Assembly (NCBI GenBank): GCA_030830725.1
Contig: JAURMN010000101.1
Location: 1-5,390 of the forward strand
Source: Balneolales bacterium
GTDB lineage: Bacteria; Bacteroidota; Rhodothermia; Balneolales; Balneolaceae
Length of the DNA: 5,390 bases
Reading direction: 5' to 3'
Both the position numbers and the translations under genes were made by a program. The notes beneath the pieces are model-generated. The model worked only from the letters and a program-made list of their open reading frames with translations, was not told where the DNA came from and did no database searches. Positions 1 through 5,390 of this stretch are shown here, piece by piece; positions within the stretch are counted from its first letter, which is position 1, and each line of letters begins with the position of its first letter.

Positions 1-1
1 C

Positions 2-70
2 CGTCTCTTCGGCAGCACATGGAAGATATTAAATTTCAGTCCACCTTCCCTGCATTATTCAAATTTATGA
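2..70 (+). CDS. Possible 3' end of an upstream gene (partial, product unknown)
   Basis: Frame 2 is open from the window's left edge for 22 codons and stops at TGA 68-70. That stop overlaps the ATG at 67 of the next gene as ATGA. The same overlap joins the two glycosyltransferase genes further on, which is why I favour this frame as the tail of an upstream operon member. The tail ends in residues SLHYSNL and has no recognisable domain. The other two frames are also open at the edge: frame 3 stops at 30-32, and frame 1 runs into the glycosyltransferase. Assignment is therefore weak. In some bacteria a related glycosyltransferase sits beside a UDP-2,3-diacylglucosamine diphosphatase-like gene, but nothing visible here tests that. 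Confidence 0.35.
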   Translation, partial: RLFGSTWKILNFSPPSLHYSNL

Positions 71-1245
71 GGCCCCTCAGGCTCGCGCTGACATCCGGAA
101 ATTATCATCACATTAAGGACGGGGTTTCTCTTACACTAAATCGTCTTGTCGCGTTTTTACAACAGCACCAAGTAGACGTTCGAATTCTCGCTCCTGTAGT
201 CAAAAATCCTGATTTAGACCATGTTGGATCGCTACACCCCGTGGTTTCCGTTCCGGCGCCCGGTCGCTCCGAATATCGGATTCCATTGTTTTTGGGAGCG
301 CAAAATCGGGCGCTTTTGAGCGATTTCAAGCCGGATCTTGTTCATATCGCAACCCCGGATCCTGTAGGATTTCAAACCCAAAAGTGGGCTCTCGAACGTG
401 GAATCCCGGTAGTTAGTTCATTTCACACCAATTTTATCTCCTATTTACCCTATTACAAGTTGGGGTGGCTAACGGATAATGGCTATCGACTTCTGAATCG
501 CTTTTATAACCATTGCGAGCACGTGTATGTTCCCACACCCTCCATGGCAGACGAGTTGATTGCCAAAGGGATTGAAGAGAAACGGATTAAACTTTGGCAA
601 CGCGGTGTTGATTCTGAGTTATTTCACCCGACAAAACGAAGTGAAAAATGGAGAGAGAGCCATCACATAAAGCCAGATGAAGTTGTGGTAACCTTTGTTT
701 CCAGGCTCGTAGTTGAAAAAAATACCGATCTGTTTTGTCAGGTGATTCGTGCAGTAAAACCCTCGCTTAAGGTCCGTGCATTGGTGGTCGGGGATGGTCC
801 AGCTAGAGCTCGAATGCAGGAGCTTTTACCGGAAGGAATATTTACAGGCCGGTTGCTGGGTGAGGAGTTGGCAAAAGCCTATGCTAGTAGTAACCTTTTT
901 TTCTTTCCATCGGTCACAGAGACGTTTGGAAATGTAACTCTCGAGGCCATGGCCAGCGGTCTGCCTTGTATTGTTGCGGATGCGGCAGGAAGCTCCTCCC
1001 TGGTCGAACCGGGAACATCGGGTCAACTTGTTTCGGTTAACGGACCGGAAGAGGCGGTTCGGGTGATCGAAACGATGCTTCAGGATTCTTTGCAACGAGT
1101 ACAGATGGGTATTCGATCACGTGAAATTGCAACTCAATTTTCCTTTGAAAAAATCAACCAACAGCTCCTTCACTATTATTCAGACCTGGTTCCGGATTTT
1201 ACGCCCGATCTGTTGAAATCAGACCATGGACCAAACCACATATGA
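67..1245 (+). CDS. GT4 family glycosyltransferase, MgtA/SQD2-like (GT-B fold)
   Basis: A 392-residue cytoplasmic or membrane-surface glycosyltransferase that should transfer a sugar from a nucleotide donor with retention of configuration. The N-terminal acceptor domain holds SGNYHHIKDG (residues 10-19) and FHTNF (119-123). The C-terminal donor domain holds RGVD (179-182), VSRLVVEKN with the phosphate-binding Arg/Lys pair (211-219), VGDGPAR (241-247) and the EX7E motif ETFGNVTLE (285-293). The GVDSELFHP stretch and overall architecture resemble SQD2/SqdX sulfoquinovosyltransferases and GDP-mannose-dependent mannosyltransferases such as MgtA, many of which act on lipids. Length is normal for GT4 and there is no signal peptide. 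I chose ATG 67 over the in-frame ATG at 19 because family members begin just before the first beta strand (here RPLRLALTSGNY), and because ATG 67 overlaps a possible upstream stop as ATGA. The stop overlaps the next gene. Donor and acceptor cannot be read from the sequence; a role in glycolipid or glycosphingolipid assembly is inferred from neighbours. Confidence 0.9.
   Translation: MRPLRLALTSGNYHHIKDGVSLTLNRLVAFLQQHQVDVRILAPVVKNPDLDHVGSLHPVVSVPAPGRSEYRIPLFLGAQNRALLSDFKPDLVHIATPDPVGFQTQKWALERGIPVVSSFHTNFISYLPYYKLGWLTDNGYRLLNRFYNHCEHVYVPTPSMADELIAKGIEEKRIKLWQRGVDSELFHPTKRSEKWRESHHIKPDEVVVTFVSRLVVEKNTDLFCQVIRAVKPSLKVRALVVGDGPARARMQELLPEGIFTGRLLGEELAKAYASSNLFFFPSVTETFGNVTLEAMASGLPCIVADAAGSSSLVEPGTSGQLVSVNGPEEAVRVIETMLQDSLQRVQMGIRSREIATQFSFEKINQQLLHYYSDLVPDFTPDLLKSDHGPNHI
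1242..1245 (+). promoter_or_regulatory. ATGA stop/start overlap (translational coupling)
   Basis: The TGA stop of the first glycosyltransferase (1243-1245) shares bases with the ATG start of the second (1242-1244). This arrangement usually means co-transcription and re-initiation by the same ribosome, so the two enzymes are probably made together. No separate strong Shine-Dalgarno sequence is visible just upstream, which fits coupling. Confidence 0.8.
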
Positions 1246-2393
1246 GTAAGAAGCGATCCATTATCTATGTCTCTCATCTACATCCACCCGAAGGCAGGCC
1301 ATTAGAAAGTTTAGGCGGTATCCAGACAGTGAGTTTGAAATTGATAGAGAATCTCGCTCAACACTCTGAGCTACGTATTATTCCTTGGATCAATGAGGTC
1401 ACATGGCGCGGAATTGAGTGGTCTACGGCTCGTTTTTTATGGAAAAGCTTTTGGAAACTTCCAGAACTGATTCAATCAGAAAAGCCCGATTTGGTGTTAT
1501 TTACGTCAATGGTAACAGCCTCCCTTTCGCCTTGGATCAAATATAGAGGAATACAAACACCGTTACTGGCCCTTTCTCATGGTCATGATGTGACTCTGGA
1601 TGTAAATCTATATCAACGCTATTTGCCCAAGGTTTTTGCAAATCTGGATGGTGTGGTCTCGGTATCACGAGCCACTCAGCAGGAAACCCTTCGAAGAGGT
1701 CTGGATCCTTTGAAATCTCATATTGTGCATAATGGAATTGATTCCTCCTATGAAGCCCGCTTACCTGATCTTCAATCAGCCCTAAAAAAGCTGCCTATAG
1801 GTCGCGAAAAGCCCCTTTTACTAACCGTGGGAAGACTTGTTAAACGGAAAGGGCATAGATGGTTTTTGGAATCCGTGCTCCCCTTGGTGCAAACGCCTAT
1901 GCATTATCTGATCATTGGCGAAGGTCCGGAAGAGCCCGCCATTTCCAAAGTGGCCGATCAAATAAATGCGCAGGGTCGTCATAGGGTTATTATGATGGGT
2001 CGTCAAGAGCAGGAGGTTTTGGATGCGGCCTATCGTGCAGCCGATCTATTTATTATGCCCAATATTCCGGTGGCCGGAGATATGGAAGGCTTTGGCGTGG
2101 TATTATTGGAGGCCAATTTGGCAGCCACACCCGCTATTGTATCGGATCTGGAAGGAATGAAAGACGTGATAGAGAACGGTGTCAATGGATTTCGCATACA
2201 AGCCGGAAATCAGGAAGCATTTGCTCAAAAAATTGACGAATTTCTTGCAACCGGCAGCGAAAAAAAGCTTCTGCAACTAACACAAAAATCGGTTCAACAT
2301 GTCAGACACCATTTTTTTTGGAACAAGATCGTGGATCATTACGTAGAAGTAGTGGACAAAACCATTCAACGCAGTCTACTCGAATCAATTTGA
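1242..2393 (+). CDS. GT4 family glycosyltransferase, second of the pair
   Basis: A 383-residue GT-B enzyme expected to transfer a sugar from a nucleotide donor. Visible features in order: a glycine-rich acceptor loop GGIQTVSLK (25-33); a tryptophan- and arginine/lysine-rich stretch around WSTARFLWKSFWKLPEL (60-76) that could lie on the inner membrane; HGHD (113-116); VSVSRATQ (139-146); HNGID (163-167); VGRLVKRKG with the donor-phosphate Arg/Lys (196-204); IGEGPE (225-230); and the EX7E motif EGFGVVLLE (282-290). There is no signal peptide or transmembrane helix. It is clearly diverged from the preceding enzyme, so the pair is not a recent tandem duplication; two successive sugars are plausible. 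A run of eight T residues at 2312-2319 lies near the C-terminus. The family is firm. The substrate is unknown, and the idea that it glycosylates a sphingoid lipid rests only on the genes that follow. Confidence 0.9.
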   Translation: MSKKRSIIYVSHLHPPEGRPLESLGGIQTVSLKLIENLAQHSELRIIPWINEVTWRGIEWSTARFLWKSFWKLPELIQSEKPDLVLFTSMVTASLSPWIKYRGIQTPLLALSHGHDVTLDVNLYQRYLPKVFANLDGVVSVSRATQQETLRRGLDPLKSHIVHNGIDSSYEARLPDLQSALKKLPIGREKPLLLTVGRLVKRKGHRWFLESVLPLVQTPMHYLIIGEGPEEPAISKVADQINAQGRHRVIMMGRQEQEVLDAAYRAADLFIMPNIPVAGDMEGFGVVLLEANLAATPAIVSDLEGMKDVIENGVNGFRIQAGNQEAFAQKIDEFLATGSEKKLLQLTQKSVQHVRHHFFWNKIVDHYVEVVDKTIQRSLLESI

Positions 2394-2455
2394 GGTGATC
2401 GTTATTCTGGGTATATTTTTGAGTTAAGACCATTTAATCCTAGTACACCGACCTG
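2394..2455 (+). other. 62-base intergenic gap before the oxoamine synthase gene
   Basis: This is the largest gap in the window. I see no convincing hairpin terminator. TTTAAT at 2433-2438 resembles a -10 box and TTGAGT at 2419-2424 resembles a -35 box, but they overlap far too closely to work together, so I do not call a promoter. An in-frame TAG at 2441-2443, 12 bases before the ATG at 2456, sets the upstream limit of the next gene. No Shine-Dalgarno sequence is visible near that ATG. Transcription could run through from the glycosyltransferases or start here by signals I cannot recognise. Confidence 0.5.
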
Positions 2456-3697
2456 ATGGCGGAAACCAAGACCAGGCTCAACAAGGCAGACGTATTTACC
2501 AAAGCGTACGAATTTACGATCGCGGACGAAATCAAAGAAGCAGGGCTTTATCCCTATTTTAAACCTCTTCAGGCAACGGATGGAACCGTTGTTCAGATTG
2601 AGGGTAAAGAGGTGATTATGGCAGGATCCAATAATTATTTGGGTCTCACAAACGATCCCCGTGTAATTGAAGCTGCGCAAAATGTGATCCGTACGTACGG
2701 AACGGGCTGCACAGGGTCTCGTTATCTGAATGGTACGCTCGATCTTCACCTTCAGTTGGAAGAGGAACTCGCAGAATTCATGCAAAAAGAGGCCTGTGTA
2801 CTCTTTAGTACGGGTTATCAGACGAACGAGGGATCGATTCAAACCATTGCTGGGCGTAATGATGTGATCTTTTCCGATAAAGAAAATCATGCATGTATTG
2901 TAGTTGGCACTCAACTTTCATTAGCTAAAACCGTTCGATATCAGCATGATGACATCGATCAGCTTCGCATGCTTCTGGAACGTGAGAGTCCGGATGCTGG
3001 AAAAATTATTGTCAGCGATGGTGTATTTTCGATGTCCGGGGCTATCGCCCGAATACCTGAGCTCGTGGCACTTGCAAAAGAATTTAACGCCCGCCTCTAC
3101 CTCGATGATGCTCATGCCATAGGCGTGATTGGGGACGGGGGAAGGGGATCAGCCTCGGTATTTGGACTTTTGGATGATGTGGATCTCGTTAGTGGAACAT
3201 TTTCCAAATCCTTCGCATCTCTCGGTGGATTCCTGGTTGGCGGAAAAGAGGTGATTAACTTTATCCGACATCAGTCTCCTGCTCATATCTTTAGCGCCAG
3301 TATGCCTCCGGCAAACGTAGCAACTGTTCTCAAGTCTCTAGAAATATTGAAAGCAGAAACGTGGAGGCTCGATCGACTCAAAGAGATTGCAGATTACATG
3401 AGAAAAGAGCTTTCCGGTATGGGCTTTAATCTACTGAAGTCTCAGACACCAATTATCCCAGTTGTAGTTGGCGAGATGATTCAGTGTTTCCAATTTTGGA
3501 GGGACCTCTTTGAAAAGGGAGTATATGTAAATGCAGTTGTACCGCCGGCTGTGCCAAAGGGTCAGTCTCTTGTCAGAACCAGTTATATGGCGACGCATAC
3601 GGATGAGCACTTGGATCGGATTTTGGACGCTTTCCGTAAAGTCGGTCTTAAGCATGGAATTATTGACTCTACTAGTCATTCAACGATTGAGCACTAA
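2456..3697 (+). CDS. spt: Serine palmitoyltransferase-like alpha-oxoamine synthase (PLP-dependent)
   Basis: A 413-residue fold-type I PLP enzyme of the alpha-oxoamine synthase family (serine palmitoyltransferase, KBL, BioF). It should decarboxylatively condense an amino acid with an acyl thioester; for serine and palmitoyl-CoA/ACP this gives 3-ketosphinganine, the first step of sphingolipid synthesis. Visible marks: AGSNNYLGL (56-64); GTGCTGSRYLNGTLDLH (82-98), which I associate with bacterial serine palmitoyltransferases rather than KBL or BioF; H145 in ENHAC, the likely PLP-stacking histidine; DDAH (217-220), whose Asp and His contact PLP and substrate; and GTFSKSFASLGG (247-258) with K251 as the Schiff-base lysine. 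All expected catalytic residues are present and length is normal. The protein is soluble, with no membrane segment. The start is forced to ATG 2456 by the TAG at 2441 and the family alignment, despite no visible ribosome binding site. No biotin or threonine-degradation genes are nearby, and an acyltransferase follows directly. Use of another amino acid, such as cysteate for sulfonolipids, is not excluded. Confidence 0.88.
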   Translation: MAETKTRLNKADVFTKAYEFTIADEIKEAGLYPYFKPLQATDGTVVQIEGKEVIMAGSNNYLGLTNDPRVIEAAQNVIRTYGTGCTGSRYLNGTLDLHLQLEEELAEFMQKEACVLFSTGYQTNEGSIQTIAGRNDVIFSDKENHACIVVGTQLSLAKTVRYQHDDIDQLRMLLERESPDAGKIIVSDGVFSMSGAIARIPELVALAKEFNARLYLDDAHAIGVIGDGGRGSASVFGLLDDVDLVSGTFSKSFASLGGFLVGGKEVINFIRHQSPAHIFSASMPPANVATVLKSLEILKAETWRLDRLKEIADYMRKELSGMGFNLLKSQTPIIPVVVGEMIQCFQFWRDLFEKGVYVNAVVPPAVPKGQSLVRTSYMATHTDEHLDRILDAFRKVGLKHGIIDSTSHSTIEH

Positions 3698-3720
3698 TCG
3701 TGGAACTATCGATTCCATCA

Positions 3721-4836
3721 ATGGGTGTAAGTTTTGTGGAGTCGGCTAAAGAGCGACGAGAATTTCTTGAATATCCTTACCGCCTTTACCGCGATCATGC
3801 CTATTGGGTTCCACCTCTTCGGATCCAACAAAAAAAGCTAATTGATACGGCGAAAAATCCATTTTTTCGGAATGCGGAAATAGCTCTTTTCTTAGGGTAT
3901 TCGAACGGGGAAGTAGCAGGACGCATTGCAGCCATAATTGACCATCGATATAATGAGTTTCACGGCACAAAAACCGGATTTTTCGGCTTTTTTGAGTGTT
4001 CCGATCACCAAGATCTTGCTTCCCTTCTGATAAAGGCCGCTTCCGACTGGCTTCGTGAGCGGGGGATGGTCTCGCTGCTCGGACCGACCAATCCGGGAAT
4101 GATGGATACGATCGGCGTCTTGGTGGAAGGGTTTGACTCCATCCCGGCCATCATGATGCCATACAATGATCCTGCCTATGATCGACTACTTATGGGAGCG
4201 GGTCTTCAGAAGGAGATGGACCTCTACTCTTTTATTGTGAATGCGGAAACCGTAGATATAGATCGGGTAAACCGAGCCAAGCAAATTGTCTTCACCCGAA
4301 ATCCGGGTCTGAACGTCCGTCAGATTCGTTTGAAGCGTATTTTTGACGAGGTCGATATCATCCGTGATATTTTTAATAAAGCTTGGCAGAAAAACTGGGG
4401 CTTTATTCCTTTGACCAAAGAAGAGTTTAACGAATTGGCTAAGGATCTGAAATCGATTATCGATCCAGAACTTGCTTACATTGCCGAAATAGATGGGCAA
4501 CCGGTAGCCTTTACAGTTCCTCTGCCTGACTACAACCAGATCTTCCATAAGATGAATGGAAATCTACTTCCTTTCGGGATTTTTAAGGTTCTTTTTGGGA
4601 AGAAGAAAATGACCAATATCCGAACCACTTTAATGGGTGTACTTCCTGAATTTCAGGGTCGTGGTATTGATGCGGTATTGCATCAACAAGAGATCGAAAA
4701 TGGGTTGAAAAAAGGATATTTTTCCTCTGAACTCGGATGGGTATTAGAGAATAATGTGGAGATGATCAGGGTTGCCGAAAAAATTGGAAGCCATTCCAGA
4801 AAAGTTTACCGAATGTACGGGGCCTCGCTGGGATAG
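3721..4836 (+). CDS. YghO-like GNAT-fold acyltransferase, candidate bacterial ceramide synthase
   Basis: A 371-residue protein related to the YghO-like, GNAT-type acyltransferases that are often labelled hypothetical. Numbered from ATG 3721, the N-terminal half has YRLYRDHAYWVPPL (20-33), GRIAAIIDHRYNEFHG (67-82), FFGFFE (87-92), GPTNPG (121-126) and MMPYN (145-149). The C-terminal half has a GNAT core: VLPEFQGRGID (307-317) resembles the acyl-CoA pyrophosphate loop, followed by NNVEMIRVAEKIG (344-356). Both halves look GNAT-like, suggesting a tandem fold. There is no signal peptide or membrane helix. The gene follows the oxoamine synthase within 23 bases; an alternative GTG start at 3700 leaves only 2 bases and adds seven residues. 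I prefer ATG because homologues begin just before the first strand; neither start has a strong ribosome binding site. As I recall, the ceramide synthase of Caulobacter was described as a predicted acyl-CoA N-acyltransferase. N-acylation of a sphingoid base is therefore the likely role, by inference from context. Confidence 0.8.
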   Translation: MGVSFVESAKERREFLEYPYRLYRDHAYWVPPLRIQQKKLIDTAKNPFFRNAEIALFLGYSNGEVAGRIAAIIDHRYNEFHGTKTGFFGFFECSDHQDLASLLIKAASDWLRERGMVSLLGPTNPGMMDTIGVLVEGFDSIPAIMMPYNDPAYDRLLMGAGLQKEMDLYSFIVNAETVDIDRVNRAKQIVFTRNPGLNVRQIRLKRIFDEVDIIRDIFNKAWQKNWGFIPLTKEEFNELAKDLKSIIDPELAYIAEIDGQPVAFTVPLPDYNQIFHKMNGNLLPFGIFKVLFGKKKMTNIRTTLMGVLPEFQGRGIDAVLHQQEIENGLKKGYFSSELGWVLENNVEMIRVAEKIGSHSRKVYRMYGASLG

Positions 4837-4858
4837 CCTTTAGAGCAAATATGTTAAT

Positions 4859-4863
4859 AAGGA
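4859..4863 (+). promoter_or_regulatory. Shine-Dalgarno site (AAGGA) of the fumarase gene
   Basis: AAGGA lies seven bases before the ATG at 4871. It is the only clear ribosome binding site I see in front of a gene in this window. It supports ATG 4871 over the in-frame ATG at 4877 and suggests fumarase is translated independently of the genes before it. Confidence 0.7.
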
Positions 4864-4870
4864 CAGAGCC

Positions 4871-5390
4871 ATGAAGATGCGCATAGAAAAAGATTCAATG
4901 GGTGAGGTACAAGTACCGGCAGATGCACTTTATAGTGCTCAGACCCAGCGTGCGTTTGAGAATTTTCAAATCAGTGACCTGAAGTTTCAACGTTCCTTCA
5001 TCGAAGCCATTGGCTTGATCAAGAAGGCGGCTGCCAATGTGAATGGGTCCTTGGGTCTGATCGAAACAGAGATTGCACAAGTGATTGAAAAAGCTTCCCA
5101 GGAAGTTTCAGACGGATTACTTGATCGACATTTTGTTTTGGATATTTTTCAGACCGGTTCGGGTACATCGACCAATATGAACGCGAATGAGGTCATTGCC
5201 AACAGAGCCACGCAGATCCTATCTGAACAGGGTAAAGAGGGAAAGGTTCATCCAAATGATCATGTGAATTATGGTCAGAGTAGTAACGATACCATTCCAA
5301 CAGCCATTCGAATAGCAGCAGTTCTCCAGATTCGGACCCATCTTTTACCGGCTGTTTGCCAATTACGGGAAGCCTTCCTCAAGCGAGGCA
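4871..5390 (+). CDS. fumC: Class II fumarate hydratase, 5' part (runs off window)
   Basis: The first 173 codons of a class II fumarase, normally about 460 residues, catalysing reversible hydration of fumarate to (S)-malate in the citric acid cycle as a cytoplasmic homotetramer without iron-sulfur clusters. The frame is open to the right edge. Visible: MGEVQVPADALYSAQTQRA (10-28), the usual N-terminal signature with Ser where Gly is more common (YSAQT for YGAQT); GSGTSTNMNANE (96-107), the first conserved substrate-binding region; and HPNDHVNYGQSSND (127-140) with the SSND substrate-binding segment. The catalytic histidine and the flexible GSSxMPxKxN loop lie beyond the edge. Aspartase and argininosuccinate lyase share the superfamily, but the N-terminus and the HPNDHVN region fit fumarase. 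It follows the acyltransferase after 34 bases on the same strand, with its own ribosome binding site. I see no terminator in that gap, so read-through from the lipid genes is possible. No functional link to them is evident. Confidence 0.93.
   Translation, partial: MKMRIEKDSMGEVQVPADALYSAQTQRAFENFQISDLKFQRSFIEAIGLIKKAAANVNGSLGLIETEIAQVIEKASQEVSDGLLDRHFVLDIFQTGSGTSTNMNANEVIANRATQILSEQGKEGKVHPNDHVNYGQSSNDTIPTAIRIAAVLQIRTHLLPAVCQLREAFLKRG

Noticed and set aside
2395..2427. Ten-codon hydrophobic reading frame starting at GTG just after the second glycosyltransferase
   Set aside because: It is too short, has no independent ribosome binding site and shows no conserved feature; a chance frame in a gap.
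2419..2438. Possible sigma70 promoter (TTGAGT / TTTAAT) before the oxoamine synthase gene
   Set aside because: The two boxes are separated by only 8 bases instead of about 17, and no better-spaced partner was found.
2402..2914. 170-codon reverse-strand ORF opposite the oxoamine synthase gene
   Set aside because: It lies almost entirely antisense to a gene with clear catalytic motifs. Its translation shows no domain and it has no supporting start signals, so it is a coding shadow.
3531..3749. 72-codon + strand ORF bridging the synthase and acyltransferase genes
   Set aside because: It is an out-of-frame reading of two real genes, with composition typical of a shifted frame.
4186..4548. 120-codon reverse-strand ORF opposite the acyltransferase gene
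   Set aside because: It lies wholly antisense to a well-supported gene, and its product resembles no family I know.
4837..4870. Terminator between the acyltransferase and fumC
   Set aside because: No stem-loop followed by a T run is visible in these 34 bases.
4851..4874. Seven-codon ATG frame ending in ATGA at the fumC start
   Set aside because: A leader peptide is imaginable, but the frame has no regulatory codon run, hairpin or ribosome binding site; the AAGGA there serves fumC.

Overview
The window is a tightly packed, single-strand (+) stretch of a bacterial chromosome. It holds four complete genes, the 5' part of a fifth, and probably the last codons of a gene entering from the left. 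A spot count suggests GC in the mid-40s percent. Protein character points to a Gram-negative bacterium or a related diderm phylum: a serine palmitoyltransferase-like enzyme, a YghO-like acyltransferase and a class II fumarase. I cannot place the phylum from sequence alone. There are no RNA genes, mobile elements, CRISPR arrays or obvious long repeats, and no gene-free stretch above 62 bases.

Layout: (1) 67-1245, a GT4 glycosyltransferase of the MgtA/SQD2-like kind. (2) 1242-2393, a second, divergent GT4 glycosyltransferase whose start overlaps the first gene's stop as ATGA. After a 62-base gap comes (3) 2456-3697, a PLP-dependent alpha-oxoamine synthase that looks most like bacterial serine palmitoyltransferase. 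(4) 3721-4836 (GTG alternative at 3700) follows, a YghO-like protein with a GNAT-type acyltransferase fold. After 34 bases and a clear ribosome binding site comes (5) 4871-5390+, class II fumarate hydratase, cut by the window edge.

The most interesting reading is that genes 1-4 form a lipid-making unit. The oxoamine synthase would condense an amino acid, probably serine, with a fatty acyl thioester to give a long-chain base. The GNAT-like protein is a good candidate for the N-acylation step (bacterial ceramide synthase). The two glycosyltransferases could add sugars to the resulting ceramide or to another lipid anchor. The ketosphinganine/ceramide reductase and the dedicated acyl carrier protein known from other bacterial pathways are not in this window. 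Fumarase is a housekeeping gene and probably marks the edge of the unit. Family assignments are firm for the two GT4 enzymes, the oxoamine synthase family and fumarase. The sphingolipid pathway role is inferred from family resemblance and gene order.
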